Assembly (NCBI RefSeq): GCF_002575655.3
Contig: NC_053037.3
Location: 504,874,544-504,938,543 of the forward strand
Direction of reading: 5' to 3'
Length of the DNA: 64,000 bases
Origin: Aegilops tauschii subsp. strangulata
Taxonomy: Eukaryota > Streptophyta > Magnoliopsida > Poales > Poaceae
Position numbers and translations under genes: made by a program. Each line of letters begins with the position of its first letter. Position 1 is the first letter of the stretch. A model generated the notes under the pieces. The model ran no database searches, was not told where the DNA came from, and saw only the letters and a list, made by a program, of their open reading frames with translations. Of the stretch, positions 35,594-47,349 are shown one piece after another.

Positions 35594-37981
35594 TTACATT
35601 GTGATGAATCGTACACCCACAGAGTTCTGGTGTTGATCATGTTTTGCCCGTGGAAGAGGTTTAGTCAACGGATCTGCGACATTCAAATCTGTATGTACTT
35701 TACAAATATCTATGTCTCCATTTTGAACATTTTCACGAATGGAGTTGAAGCGGCGCTTGATGTGCCTGGTCTTCTTGTGAAACCTGGGCTCCTTGGCAAG
35801 GGCAATAGCTCCAGTGTTGTCACAGAAGAGAGTCATCGACCCCGATGCATTGGGAATAACTCCTAGGTCGGCAATGAACTCCTTCATCCAGATTGCTTCA
35901 TGTGCTGCCTCCGAGGCTGCCATGTACTCCGCTTCACATGTAGATCCCGCCACGACGCTTTGCTTGCAACTGCACCAGCTGACTGCCCCACCATTCAAAA
36001 TATACACGTATCCGGTTTGTGACTTAGAGTCATCCAGATCTGTGTCGAAGCTAGCATCGACATAACCCTTTACGACGAGCTCTTCGTCACCTCCATAAAC
36101 GAGAAACATATCCTTAGTCCTTTTCAGGTACTTCAGGATGTTCTTGACCGCTGTCCAGTGTTCCATGCCGGGATTACTTTGGTACCTTCCTACCAAACTC
36201 ATGGCAAGGTTTACATCAGGTCTGGTACACAGCATGGCATACATAATAGACCCTATGGCCGAGGCATAGGGGACGACACTCATCTTTTCTCTATCTTCTG
36301 CCGTGGTCGGACATTGAGCCGTGCTCAATCTCACACCTTGCAATACAGGCAAGAACCCCTTCTTGGACTGATCCATATTGAACTTCTTCAATATCTTGTC
36401 AAGGTATGTGCTTTGTGAAAGACCTATGAGGCGTCTCGATCTATCTCTATAGATCTTGATGCCTAATATGTAAGCAGCTTCTCCAAGGTCCTTCATTGAA
36501 AAACACCTATTCAAGTAGGCCTTTATACTTTCCAAGAATTCTATATCATTTCCCATCAATAGTATGTCATCCACATATACTATGAGAAATGCTACAGAGC
36601 TCCCACTCACTTTCTTGTAAACACAGGCTTCTCCATAAGTATGTGTAAATCCAAACGCTTTGATCATCTCATCAAAGCGAATGTTCCAACTCCGAGATGC
36701 CTGCACCAGCCCGTAGATTGAGCGCTGGAGCTTGCATACTTTGTCAGCATTCTTAGGATCGACAAAACCTTCCGGCTGCATCATATACAATTCTTCCTTA
36801 AGGAATGCCGTTTTGACGTCCATTTGCCATATTTCATAATCGTAGAATGCGGCAATTGCTAACATGATTCGGACGGACTTCAGCTTCGCTACGGGTGAGA
36901 AGGTCTCATCGTAGTCAACTCCTTGAACTTGTCGATAACCCATAGCGACAAGTCGAGCTTTATAGATGGTAACATTTCCATCCGCGTCCGTCTTCTTCTT
37001 AAAGATCCATTTATTTTCTATCGCTCGCCGATCATCGGGCAAGTCTGTCAAAGTCCACACTTTGTTTTCATACATGGATCCTATCTCGGATTGCATGGCT
37101 TCAAGCCATTTGTTGGAATCTGGACCCGCCATTGCTTCTTCATAGTTCGAAGGTTCATCGTTGTCCAACAACATGATTTCCAAGACAGGGTTGCCGTACC
37201 ACTCTGGTGTGGAACGTGTCCTTGTGGACCTACGAAGTTCAGTGGTAACTTGATCATGATCGTCATCATTAACTTCCTCTCTAGTCGGTGCAGGCACCAC
37301 AGAAACATTTTCTTGTGCTGCGCTACTTTCCGGTTCGAGAGGGGTCATCTCATCAAGTTCCACTTTCCTCCCACTTACTTCTTTCGAGAGAAACTCTTTC
37401 TTCAGAAAGGACCCGTTCTTGGCAACAAAGATCTTGCCTTCCGATCTGAGGTAGAAGGTATACCCAATGGTTTCCTTAGGGTATCCTATGAAGACGCATT
37501 TTTCTGACTTGGGTTCGAGCTTTTCAGGTTGAAGTTTCTTGACATAAGCATCGCATCCCCAAACTTTAAGAAACGACAGCTTAGGTTTCTTTCCAAACCA
37601 TAATTCATACGGTGTCGTCTCAACGGATTTCGACGGAGCCCTATTTAAAGTGAATGCGGCAGTTTCTAAAGCATAACCCCAGAATGAAAGCGGTAGATCG
37701 GTAAGAGACATCATAGACCGCACCATATCCAATAGAGTGCGATTACGACGTTCAGACACACCATTACGCTGAGGTGTTCCAGGCGGCGTGAGTTGTGAAA
37801 CAATTCCACATTTCCTTAAGTGTGTGCCAAATTCGTGACTCAAATATTCCCCTCCACGATCTAATCGTAAGAACTTTATTTTCCTGTCACGTTGATTCTC
37901 AACCTCACTCTGAAATTCCTTGAACTTTTCAAAGGTCTCAGACTTGTGTTTCATTAAGTAGACATACCCATATCTACTCAA
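35594..37981 (-). CDS. Copia integrase-RT-RNase H frame, Angela-like element 2
   Basis: A 795-residue open frame on the minus strand. It enters within the integrase core (FLRLDRGGEYLSHEFG; GTPQRNGVSERRNRTLLD). It continues through the C-terminal integrase segment (WGCDAYVKKLQPEKL), RT (WIFKKKTDADG; QMDVKTAFL; FLIVYVDDILLMGNDI with the catalytic YVDD) and RNase H (GYVDASFDTD; GSTCEAEYMAASEAAHEAIW; LFCDNTGAIALAKE), ending SVGVRFITM. The first Met is not a natural start: the frame is the 3' part of a polyprotein cut by a shift at about 37980. The catalytic motifs are intact, consistent with a young element. It acts in cytoplasmic virus-like particles when expressed. Confidence 0.9.
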   Translation of the reverse strand: MSRYGYVYLMKHKSETFEKFKEFQSEVENQRDRKIKFLRLDRGGEYLSHEFGTHLRKCGIVSQLTPPGTPQRNGVSERRNRTLLDMVRSMMSLTDLPLSFWGYALETAAFTLNRAPSKSVETTPYELWFGKKPKLSFLKVWGCDAYVKKLQPEKLEPKSEKCVFIGYPKETIGYTFYLRSEGKIFVAKNGSFLKKEFLSKEVSGRKVELDEMTPLEPESSAAQENVSVVPAPTREEVNDDDHDQVTTELRRSTRTRSTPEWYGNPVLEIMLLDNDEPSNYEEAMAGPDSNKWLEAMQSEIGSMYENKVWTLTDLPDDRRAIENKWIFKKKTDADGNVTIYKARLVAMGYRQVQGVDYDETFSPVAKLKSVRIMLAIAAFYDYEIWQMDVKTAFLKEELYMMQPEGFVDPKNADKVCKLQRSIYGLVQASRSWNIRFDEMIKAFGFTHTYGEACVYKKVSGSSVAFLIVYVDDILLMGNDIEFLESIKAYLNRCFSMKDLGEAAYILGIKIYRDRSRRLIGLSQSTYLDKILKKFNMDQSKKGFLPVLQGVRLSTAQCPTTAEDREKMSVVPYASAIGSIMYAMLCTRPDVNLAMSLVGRYQSNPGMEHWTAVKNILKYLKRTKDMFLVYGGDEELVVKGYVDASFDTDLDDSKSQTGYVYILNGGAVSWCSCKQSVVAGSTCEAEYMAASEAAHEAIWMKEFIADLGVIPNASGSMTLFCDNTGAIALAKEPRFHKKTRHIKRRFNSIRENVQNGDIDICKVHTDLNVADPLTKPLPRAKHDQHQNSVGVRFITM

Positions 37982-39548
37982 GTCATCAGTGAGGGTAGAA
38001 CATAACGATAGCCACCGCGAGCCTCAACGCTCATTGGACCGCACACATCAGTATGTATGATTTCCAATAAGTTGGTTGCTCGCTCCATTGTTCCGGAGAA
38101 CGGAGTCTTGGTCATTTTGCCCATGAGGCATGGTTCGCACGTGTCAAATGATTCATAATCAAGAGACTCCAAAAATCCATCTGCATGGAGTTTCTTCATG
38201 CGTTTGACACCAATGTGACCAAGGCGGCAGTGCCACAAGTATGTGGGACTATCATTATCAACCTTACATTTCTTGGTATTCACACTATGAATATGTGTAA
38301 CATCACGTTCGAGATTCATAAACCATTGACCAGCGGGGCATGACCATAAAACATATCTCTCATATAAATAGAACAACCATTATTCTCGGATTTAAATGAG
38401 TAGCCATCTCGCATTAAACGAGATCCAGATACAATGTTCATGCTCAAAGCTGGCACTAAATAACAATTATTGAGGTTTAAAACTAATCCCGTAGGTAAAT
38501 GTAGAGGTAGCGTGCCGACGGCGATCACATCGACCTTGGAACCATTCCCGACGCGCATCGTCACCTCGTCCTTCGCCAGTCTCCGCTTATTCCGCAGCTC
38601 CTGCTTTGAGTTACAAATATGAGCAACCGCACCGGTATCAAATACCCAGGAGCTACTACGAGCGCTAGTTAGGTACACATCAATGACATGTATATCACAT
38701 ATACCTTTGGTATTGCCGGCCTTCTTATCCGCTAAGTATTTGGGGTAGTTCCGCTTCCAGTGACCGTTTCCCTTGCAATAAAAGCACTCAGTCTCGGGCT
38801 TAGGTCCATTCTTTGTCTTCTTCCTGGCAGCTTGCTTACCGAGCGCGGCAACTCCCTTGCCGTCTTTCTTGAAGTTCTTCTTACCCTTGCCTTTCTTGAA
38901 CTTAGTGGTTTTATTCACCATCAACACTTGATGTTCCTTTTTGATCTCCACCTCCGCTGATTTCAGCATTGAATATACCTCAGGAATGGTCTTTTCCATC
39001 CCCTGCATATTGAAATTCATCACAAAGCTCTTGTAGCTAGGTGGGAGCGACTAAAGGATTCTGTCAACGACCGCGTCATCCGGGAGATTAACTCCCAGCT
39101 GAGACAAGCGGTTGTGCAACCCAGACATTTTGAGTATGTGTTCGCTGACGGAACTATTCTCCTCCATCTTACAACTGTAGAACTTGTCGGAGACTTCATA
39201 TCTCTCGACCCGGGTATGAGCTTGGAAAACCATTTTCAGCTCTTGGAACATCTCATATGCTCCGTGCTGCTCAAAACGCTTTTGGAGCCCCGGTTCTAAG
39301 CTGTAAAGCATGCCGCACTGAACCAGGGAGTAATCATCACTACGCGACTGCCAGGCGTTCAGAACGTCTTGAGTTGCTGGGAAAACAGGTGCATCACCTA
39401 GCGGTGCTTGAAGGACATATGCTTTCTTGGCAGCTATGCGGATAATCCTCAGGTTACGGACCCAGTCCGTGTAGTTGCTACCATCGTCTTTCAGCTTGGT
39501 TTTCTCTAGGAACGCGTTGAAGTTGAGGGCAACATTAGCGTGAGCCAT
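37978..39548 (-). pseudogene. Copia gag-protease-integrase N-part, Angela-like element 2
   Basis: Gag starts MAHANVALNFNAFLEKTKLK at 39548. A stop (TAG for CAG) follows DDAVVDRIL at 39051. The frame continues at 39023 with the zinc knuckle CFYCKGNGHWKRNYP (final Cys changed to Tyr) and protease WVFDTGAVAHIC. A shift near 38330 moves it to 38376-37978 (DSPTYLWHCRLGHIGVKRM; TDVCGPMSVEARGGYRY). A second shift near 37980 connects to the long pol frame. These three lesions make the polyprotein non-functional although the two LTRs are nearly alike. Confidence 0.9.
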
Positions 39549-40818
39549 TTGATATACAAGACATATTGTAAAGATTTTTAGACTAAGTTTATGATAATAA
39601 AGTTCATCTAATCAAATTATTAACGAACTCCCACTCAGACAGACATCCCTCTAGTCATCTAAGTGTTACACGATCCGAGTCAACTAGGCCGTGTCCGATA
39701 ATCACGTGAGACGGACTAGTCATCATCGGTGAACATCTTTATGTTGATCGTATCTGCTATACGACTCATGTTCGACCTTTCGGTCTCTTGTGTTCCGAGG
39801 CCATGTCTGTACATGTTAGGCTCGTCAAGTCAACCTAAGTGTATTGCGTGTGTAAATCTGGCTTACACCCATTGTATGCGAACGTTAGAACCTATCACAC
39901 CCGATCATCACGTGGTGCTTCGGAACAACGAACCTTCGCAACGGTGCACAGTTAGGGGGAACACTTTCTTGAAATTTTAGCAAGGGATCATCTTATTTAT
40001 GCTATCGTCGTTCTAAGCAAATAAGATGTAAAACATGATAAACATCACATGCAATCAAATAGTGACATGATATGGCCAATATCATTTTGCTCCTTTTGAT
40101 CTCCATCTTCGGGGCGCCATGTTCATCATCGTCACCGGCATGACACCATGATCTCCATCATCGTGTCTTCATGAGGTTGTCTCGCCAATTATTACTTCTA
40201 CTACTATGGCTAACGGTTAGCAATAAAGTAAAGTAATTACATGGCGTTTTAGTTGACACGCAGGTCATAAATAAATTAAGACAACTCCTAGGCTCCTGCC
40301 GGTTGTCATACTCATCGGCATGCAAGTCGTGATTCCTATTACAAGAACATGATCAATCTCATACATCACATATATCATTCATCACATCCTTCTGGCCATA
40401 TCACATCACATGACACTTGCTGCAAAAACAAGTTAGACGTCCTCTAATTGTTGTTGCAAACTTTTACGTGGCTGCTATAGGTTTCTAGCAAGAACGATTC
40501 TTACCTACGCCAAAACCACAACGTGATATGCCAATTTCTATTTACCCTTCATAAGGACCCTTTTCATCGAATCCGATCCGACTAAAGTGGGAGAGACAGA
40601 CACCCGCTAGCCACCTTATGCAACTGGTGCATGTCAGTCGGTAGAACCTGTCTCACGTAAGCGTACATGTAAGGTCGGTCCGGGCCGCTTCATCCCACGA
40701 TGCCGCCGAATCAAGATAAGACTAGTAACGGCAAGTAAATTGACAAAATCAACGCCCACAACAACTTGTGTTCTACTCGTGCATAGAAACTACGCATAGA
40801 CCTAGCTCATGATGCCAC
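39549..40818 (-). other. 5' leader and primer site, Angela-like element 2
   Basis: Non-coding leader, collinear with 15514-16745. Beside the LTR the minus strand reads TGGCATCATGAGCTAGG, a diverged initiator-Met primer site. Confidence 0.75.
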
Positions 40819-42523
40819 TGTTGGGGATCGTAGCAGAAATTTAAAATTTTCTACGCATCACCAAGATCAATCTATGGAGTTTACTAGCAACGAGAGGGAA
40901 GGAGTGCATCTACATACCCTTGTAGATCGCGAGCGGAAGCGTTCAAGAGAACGGGGTTGACGGAGTCGTACTCGTCATGATCGAAATCACCGATGATCCT
41001 AGCGCCGAACGGACGGCACCTCCGTGTTCAACACACGTACGGTTGGGAGAGACGTCTCCTCCTTCTTGATCCAGCAAGGCGAAGGAGAGGTTGATGGAGA
41101 TCCAGCAGCACGACGGCGTGGTGGTGGAAGCAGCGGGGATCTCGGCAGGGCTTCGCCAAGCTCAGCGAGAGGGAGGGGTGTTACGGGGGAGAGGGAGGCG
41201 CCAAGGGCTTGGGTGCGCAGCCCTCCCTCCTCCCCCTTTATATATGGGCCCTGGGGGGCGCCGGCCCCTGGAGATCCCATCTCAAGGGGGGGGCGGCCAA
41301 GGGGGGGACTTGCCCCCCAAGTCAGGTGGGGCGCCCCCCACCCCCAGGGTTTCCAACCCTAGGCGCAGGGGGAGGCCCATGGGGGGCGCACCAGCCCACC
41401 AGGGGCTGGTTCCCTTCCCACTTCAGCCCATGGGGCCCTCCGGGATAGGTGGCCCCACCCGGTGGACCCCCGGGACCCTTTCGGTGGTCCCGGTACAATA
41501 CCGGTGACCCCCGAAACTTTCCCGGTGGCCGAAACTGGACTTCCTATATACAAATCTTTACCTCCGGACCATTTCGGGACTCCTCTTGATGTCCGGGATC
41601 TCATCCGGGACTCCGAACAACTTTTGGGTTACCGCATACTAATATCTCTACAACCCTAGCGTCACCGAACCTTAAGTGTGTAGACCCTACGGGTTCGGGA
41701 GACACGCAGACATGACCGAGACGATTCTCCGGTCAATAACCAACAGCGGGATCTGGATACCCATGTTGGCTCCCACATGCTCCTCGATGATCTCATCGGA
41801 TGAACCACGATGTCGAGGATTCAGGTAATCCCGTATACAATTCCCTTTGTCAATCGGTACGTTACTTGCCCGAGATTCGATCGTCGGTATCCCAATACCT
41901 CGTTCAATCTCGTTACCGACAAGTCACTTTACTCGTACCGTAATGCATGATCCCGTGACCAATCACTTGTTCACATTGAGCTCATTATGATGATGCATTA
42001 CCGAGTGGGCCCAGAGATACCTCTCCGTCATACAGAGTGACAAATCCCAGTCTCGATCTGTGCCAACCCAACAGACACTTTCGGAGATACCTGTAGTGCA
42101 CCTTTATGGCCACCCAGTTACGTTGTGACGTTTGGTACACCCAAAGCATTCCTACGGTATCCGGGAGTTGCACGATCTCATGGTCTAAGGAAATGATACT
42201 TGACATTAGAAAAGCTTTAGCAAACGAACTACACGATCTAGTGCTATGCTTAGGATTAGGTCTTGTCCATCACATAATTCTCCTAATGATGTGATCCCGT
42301 TATCAATGACATCCAATGTCCATGGTCAGGAAACCGTAACCATCTATTGATCAACGAGCTAGTCAACTAGAGGCTCACTAGGGACATGTTATGGTCTATG
42401 TGTTCACACATGTATTACGATTTCCAGATAACACAATTATAGCATGAACAATAGACAATTATCATGAACAAGAAAATATAATAATAACCATTTTATTATT
42501 GCCTCTAGGGCATATTTCCAACA
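40819..42523 (-). repeat. 5' LTR of Angela-like element 2
   Basis: Uninterrupted partner of the 3' LTR. It is bounded by tgttggggatcg and tttccaaca and followed by the duplication ccgcc. Confidence 0.92.
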
Positions 42524-42689
42524 CCGCCATGTCTCCCTGCTTTTTTTTATTAGTGTTCAATCGCGATGTGAAAAAGACGACGGGGAACGACGCCCATCGA
42601 CACCTGTGCGGGCCTCAATCGAATGGCTAGGGCGCGACCGGCCCAAATTTGGGCCGGTGCGCCGGCGCCTAGCGTTGGCCATGTCATAA

Positions 42690-43107
42690 TGCGTCAGTAC
42701 GGAAAATTTTCGTCAACAAAGGCAGATGTTTTCTCACAAGTCTTTCACTGAAGCGGCAACAACTCTAACTGGCATTCGTCTAGTTCGGCTATAAAATAAA
42801 GTCTAGGGCATGTACAACCCCCGAATGGGTCACCTTTTTTTCTGAAAGGAGTCAAAGGACGTAGGAGAGCTAGGCATTCAATTAAGAGGAATGGCGGAAG
42901 ACCACTGTTTACAACCCCCGATGGGTCTCCGTTTCTTCCCACCAGGTTTTCGCTCTTCTGCCATCTCTTCCCGTTGGTCGCCCATGCATTGTTCATGTGC
43001 CCCTGCCCTCCATTCCCACATGTTGCCAGGGAGAGCATTGGAGTGTTCTTCATGTCAAGACCTCCTTAAACATGGTGTATAATGGCCGACATATGCTACA
43101 GCTACCA
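42690..43107. other. Low-copy spacer shared by the two duplicated blocks, part 1
   Basis: It aligns with about 57850-58180 (shared ttttcgctcttctgcc, catgcattgttcatg). No intact frame. The last 17 bases, atatgctacagctacca (43091-43107), are the left target duplication of the next insertion. Confidence 0.65.
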
Positions 43108-43113
43108 GCAGCA

Positions 43114-43125
43114 GCTCTGATACCA
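43114..43125 (-). other. Primer-binding site, initiator-Met type, Gypsy fragment
   Basis: The minus strand reads TGGTATCAGAGC, the exact classical plant LTR-retrotransposon primer site, five bases from LTR-like sequence ending GGGTCACA. Confidence 0.8.
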
Positions 43126-43130
43126 CTTGA

Positions 43131-43840
43131 TGTGACCCAACTAGATGGCGAGTTGTTCGTAGGTCCAATCTTTCACGGTACTCAATGAATTAGCAAGAAC
43201 GTCGACGAACAATCGTCGCACCAGCAGCAGCTTATGTAGAAATGGTAGTACGGCTCTTCGGATCAAGCAAAAACGCAAGAAGACCAAAGAAAAAAAAACT
43301 TGTGCAAGAATTCGACCGGATCAAATCCTACGCGTAGCAGCTCTGAAATCCCTCACGGACCAGCAAACACGAGGATTTTTGGTGCATCCCAACGTGCGTT
43401 TTCTGGTATTTTATTCAACTAACTCTCCCGTACAAAGGCATGAGCCTGCCTGTTATATAGGCGACGCACATAAGCAACTACAATCGGACTCTATCTTTCT
43501 CCTATTCAAACTAATCAAGATTACCCTGGAAAATAAACTAATTAAGATTTAACTAATTAAGTATCCGGCAAGTTAGATCACAAAAGTCCAAAATGGACTA
43601 GTATTCCTGACCCTTCATGCTACATAACTTGTAATACTAGGAAATAACACGCTGGACAATTGACCTTAATTCGTAAACAGCACGCACAAGTATTATGTTA
43701 TGCTACCTAACGTGGAGGTGTTCTAAAAGTCGGCTTAATATCCTCCTGCTTATGATCTGACAATGGAATTGGCATCCGTATTTTTTCAATAAAGAAAAAC
43801 TCTTCTGCCTTGGTTTTCTTAGTTGGTGCCGTCAGCAACT
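43131..43840 (-). repeat. LTR-like region of the Gypsy fragment
   Basis: It starts tgtgacccaac on the plus strand beside the primer site. The minus strand has a TATA-like CCTATATAACAGG near 43452-43464. The far LTR border is not evident, and no second copy is present. Confidence 0.55.
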
Positions 43841-43844
43841 CATT

Positions 43845-44850
43845 CTAAACATGTGTAGGTCGGATTACTATTTCATGTGAAATATTATTTTCTGTTGCAC
43901 CCAAGGCCACATCATCCCCTCCCCCTTGAATCGAAACCGTCCTCGGTTTTAATGTAGTTTTCCCAAATTTCTTCTGTAGTGAAACATTGCCATCCACCTT
44001 GATTGCACTATCAAACATTGGTTGCAGAATACATTGCTTCCCAGCATCCCAAAATGAATAAGTGTTTGTCCAACCTTCATGTGTAGGACTATGATCATAC
44101 TGCCATGGTCTCCCCAGTAACAAGTGGCATGCATCCATTGGTATGACATCACATATCACCATATCAGTATAGTCGCCAACTGAAAATTTGACGCGTACCT
44201 TATGAGTGACCTCGAGCTTTCCTGTATGGTACAACCACTCGACACGGTGGGGCTGTGGGTGCTTCCATGCCGGCAATCCCAAAGCATCAACTAACCCTTT
44301 GCTTACTGCATTGGTGTAGCTTTCACCATCTATTATTAGCTTGCAATTGGTGTTGTTGATCTTACACTCGGACTGAAAAATATTCCATCGCTGCCCCTTA
44401 TCCTCAATACGGTCTTCTTTCACTCGTTGCACCATTAATGATGGGTATGCTTCTACAGCTTCAAAACTCGCAGTCACTTTTTCATCATCTTCAGATTTCT
44501 CACTAGATGTGTCAGTATTTTTTCTCCATCACTCGCGGACATGTATCCTTCTTCTGTGAGGAGTACTCAAACTTCTTATGCCCCCTGCCACCACACTTAA
44601 AGCACACAATATCACTAGTACGAGAGTTAGAAGCACGAGACGATTCAACCTTGGATGGAGATAGTTCCTTGGTAGCAGACTTAGAATTAGATTTGAAACC
44701 ACTATTACAACCACCCTCTCTCTGAAAATTACGTCTCATCGAGTTTGATGAATTATCATGACCGGCACGACGCTTTACTTGCTACTCCGCTCGAATGGCA
44801 TGGTGTAATAATCCTTGTAATCCATTATATTCTACCATATCGACATGATC
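43845..44850 (-). pseudogene. Gypsy gag C-terminus and protease fragment
   Basis: The minus strand from about 44850 encodes a Gag tail (GLQGLLHHAIRAE, then a stop, QVKRRAGHDNSSNS) and a knuckle CFKCGGRGHKKFEY whose last Cys is Tyr (44739-44512). After a break, 44477-43845 encodes the retropepsin region: CKLIIDGESYTNAV, HRVEWLYHTGKLEV, VICDVIPMDACHLLLGRPWQ. The catalytic triplet normally DGG/DSG is DGE here. RT and integrase are absent, as the frame is cut at 43845 beside LTR-like sequence. It fits a chromovirus-type Gypsy with the Met primer. Confidence 0.8.
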
Positions 44851-47182
44851 TACAACTAATGGAGCACAACAAAGCTCCGGGTCCAGATGGTTTTCCCGCT
44901 GAGTTCTACCAGAACTTTGGGGATGTCATCAAACATGATCTCCTACTCTTGTTTGGCTGCCTTCACGTTGGCCAACTAGAGTTGTTTCGATTAAACTTCG
45001 GTGAAATTATTTTATTACCTGATGTTAATGAGGCTGAAAGGATACAACAGTATCGTCCAATCTGCCTCCTTAATGTCAGTTTTAAGATCTTCACGAAGGT
45101 TGCGACGATTAGACTACATTCGGTTGCTGAACATGTGGTTCGTCCTTCTCAAACTGCTTTCATGCAAGGCAGAAACATCCTAGATGGGGTTGTTGTCCTT
45201 CACGAAACAGTCCATGAATTGCATTGGAAAAAACTGAATGGGGTAGTTCTAAAAATCGACTTTGAAAAAGCTTATGACAAAGTCAAGTGGTCTTTTCTTC
45301 AACAGACTCTCAGAATGAAAGGATTTTCTGCAGAGTGGCGCGCAATGATCCATAGCTTCGTGACTGGAGGTAGTGTTTCCATTAAATTCAATGATGACTT
45401 TGGTAACTATTTCCAAACGAAGAAAGGATTGCAACAAGGTGACCCAGTATCGCCCATGCTATTCAATATAGTGGCAGATATGCTAGCGGTCATGATTGAG
45501 CGTGCCAAGGTTGATGGCCAAATTGATGGGGTGGTGAATCATCTAGGTGATGGTGGTCTCTCCATCCTTCAATATGTTGACGATACAATTCTCTTTATAA
45601 ATCATGACCTCGAGAAAGCAAGAAATCTGAAATTAATTTTATCAGCATTCGAGCAACTCTCAGGCCTTAAGATCAATTTTCATAAAAGTGAATTGTTTTG
45701 TTTTGGCGAGGCTCAAGACGAGGCCCACCTGTATGCTGACCTATTCGGATGCAGGTTGGGCCAGTTCCCGGTCACTTATTTGGGGATACCGATACATTAT
45801 CGGAGACTCACAAATGTTGAATGGAAATACGTCGAGGAGAGACTACAAAAAAGACTTAGTAGTTGGAAAGGTAAATTGCTATCTCTGGGTGGAAGGTTGG
45901 TCCTCATAAATTCAGTACTAAGTAATATGCTACTATATATGATTTCCTTCTTCCAGTTGCCGAAAGGAGTATTACATAGATTGGATTACTTCCGATCGAG
46001 ATTCTTTTGGCAAGGAGATAGCGAGAGAAAGAAATATCGGCTGGCTAAATGGAGTGTGGTTTGCCGTCCCAAGGACCAAGGCGGGTTGGGCATTCATGAC
46101 CTTGAGGTTAAGAATAGGGCCCTTCTCGGAATGGTTGTTTAAGTTATTGACGGAAGATGGTGTATGGCAAACCCTCCTTAGAAGAAAATATGTGGGTTCA
46201 AAGGCGGTATCACAAGTATACTGGAAGCCAGGGGACTCCCATTTTTGGGCGGGACTAATGGCAACGAAGAAATATTTCTTCCGCTATGGTTCCTTCTTGA
46301 TTAAGGATGGCTCGGAAATTAGATTCTGGGAGGATAAGTGACTAGGTAATGCTACACTCCGTGAACAATATCCAGCTCTATACAATATTGTGCGTCACAA
46401 GGATGATACTATCGCCAAGGTTTTGGAATCATTTCCGCCAAATGTGACGTTCAGAAGGGATTTAATTGGACCTAGACTCCAATCGTGGAACATACTACTC
46501 CAGCGGTTAGCCACGGTACAGTTGTCACAAGGGTCTGATGTATTTTGTTGGAACTTACATGGGAATGGGAAATTCTCAGTGGATTCTATGTATAGAGCTT
46601 TGATCCAGTCTGACGTGCCAGTTGATAATAATAAGAAGATCTGGAAGATGAAGATACCTCTTAAGAATAAAATCTTTGCATGGTATTTTCGTCGCGGAGT
46701 CATTCTTACTAAAGATAACATTTATTAAGAGGAATTGGCATGGAAGTACACGATGTGTCTTTTGTCCGCATGATGAGACAATAAAACATTTATTCTTCCA
46801 ATGTAAATTGGCTCGTTCTATATGGTCGGTCATCCAAATAGCGTCTGGCTTGTATCCTTCTTGTAGTGTTGCTAATATATTTGGCAACTGGCTACATGTG
46901 ATTGATCACAAGTTTACAATTCTTATCAGGGTGGGAGCGCTTGCCGTGATTTGGTCGCTTTGGCTATGTATAAATGATAAGGTTTTTAGTGATAAAAGTA
47001 CTTCTCTTATGCAGGTTATCTACAGATGTATCGGTACTCTTCGTTTATGGTCCTCTCTACAACTAGTGGAGAATCGAGACCTGTTTATGGAGGTGTGTAC
47101 ACGATTGGAGGCTACGGCGAGAGATATTTTTATCCAACGTGGGTGGCAGCATGATCTTACGATTGGGCCACCTTCAGTTTAG
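44850..47182 (+). pseudogene. LINE ORF2: RT and zf-RVT region, 5'-truncated
   Basis: It begins inside the RT domain at MEHNKAPGPDGFPAEFYQ, so the endonuclease is missing. RT motifs follow: YRPICLLNVSFKIFTK, FMQGRNILDGVVVLHE, LKIDFEKAYDKVKW, GLQQGDPVSPMLFN and the catalytic QYVDDTILF. The connection domain continues to NRALLG, where a shift near 46130 moves it to 46054-46341 (WKPGDSHFWAGLM; SEIRFWEDK). A TGA replaces Trp at 46339-46341, then 46390-46728 (FRRGVILTKDN). A second shift leads to the zf-RVT part (CVFCPHDETIKHLFFQC) ending GPPSV at 47182. Two shifts and one stop mean it is dead. Confidence 0.88.
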
Positions 47183-47349
47183 GCGTTATACATAATTCAT
47201 TTTCCTTGATATCGCCTTATTCTTTTATTTTGGCTTGGTGTGAGGACTTTGTTGACTGTGTGCATCTTAATTATGCAGAGGCCGGGTGTAATGCTTAAAC
47301 CTTTTAAGTAATAAAGCGCCCCTTTTCGAAAAATATGCTACAACTACCA

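Larger units (their letters stand above)
28091..42523 (-). mobile_element. Angela/BARE-like Copia retrotransposon 2 (host of a CACTA element)
   Basis: The LTRs are 28091-35561 (interrupted by CACTA; about 1706 bp without it) and 40819-42523 (1705 bp). The target duplication ccgcc is exact at 28086-28090 and 42524-42528. The LTRs differ only at scattered sites, so insertion looks recent. Coding is on the minus strand: gag from 39548, pol ending at 35594. It has one nonsense change and two frameshifts but keeps a long integrase-RT-RNase H frame. Confidence 0.93.
26944..42680. mobile_element. Mutator-like element 1 (non-autonomous), split by Angela-like element 2
   Basis: Perfect 9-bp target duplication atgtcataa at 26935-26943 and 42681-42689. 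The ends are related inverted repeats: the left has cggcgcgccggccgaac...ggccggtcgcg, and the right, reverse-complemented, has cggcgcaccggcccaaat...ggccggtcgcg. Without the nested element it is about 1.3 kb. The body has GC-rich segments and degenerate repeats but no transposase. The paralogous D-E block lacks it, so it inserted after the block duplication. Confidence 0.85.
43108..47332 (+). mobile_element. Chimeric insertion: antisense Gypsy fragment joined to a truncated LINE
   Basis: It is flanked by atatgctacagctacca (43091-43107) and atatgctacaactacca (47333-47349), a 17-bp duplication with one mismatch. The empty site is seen in the paralogous block near 58165-58185. The left part (43108 to about 44850) is a minus-strand Gypsy: gag and protease fragments, then LTR-like sequence and a primer site. 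The right part (about 44850-47332) is a plus-strand LINE ending taataaagcgccccttttcg plus A's. One duplication around both suggests they arrived together. Confidence 0.75.
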
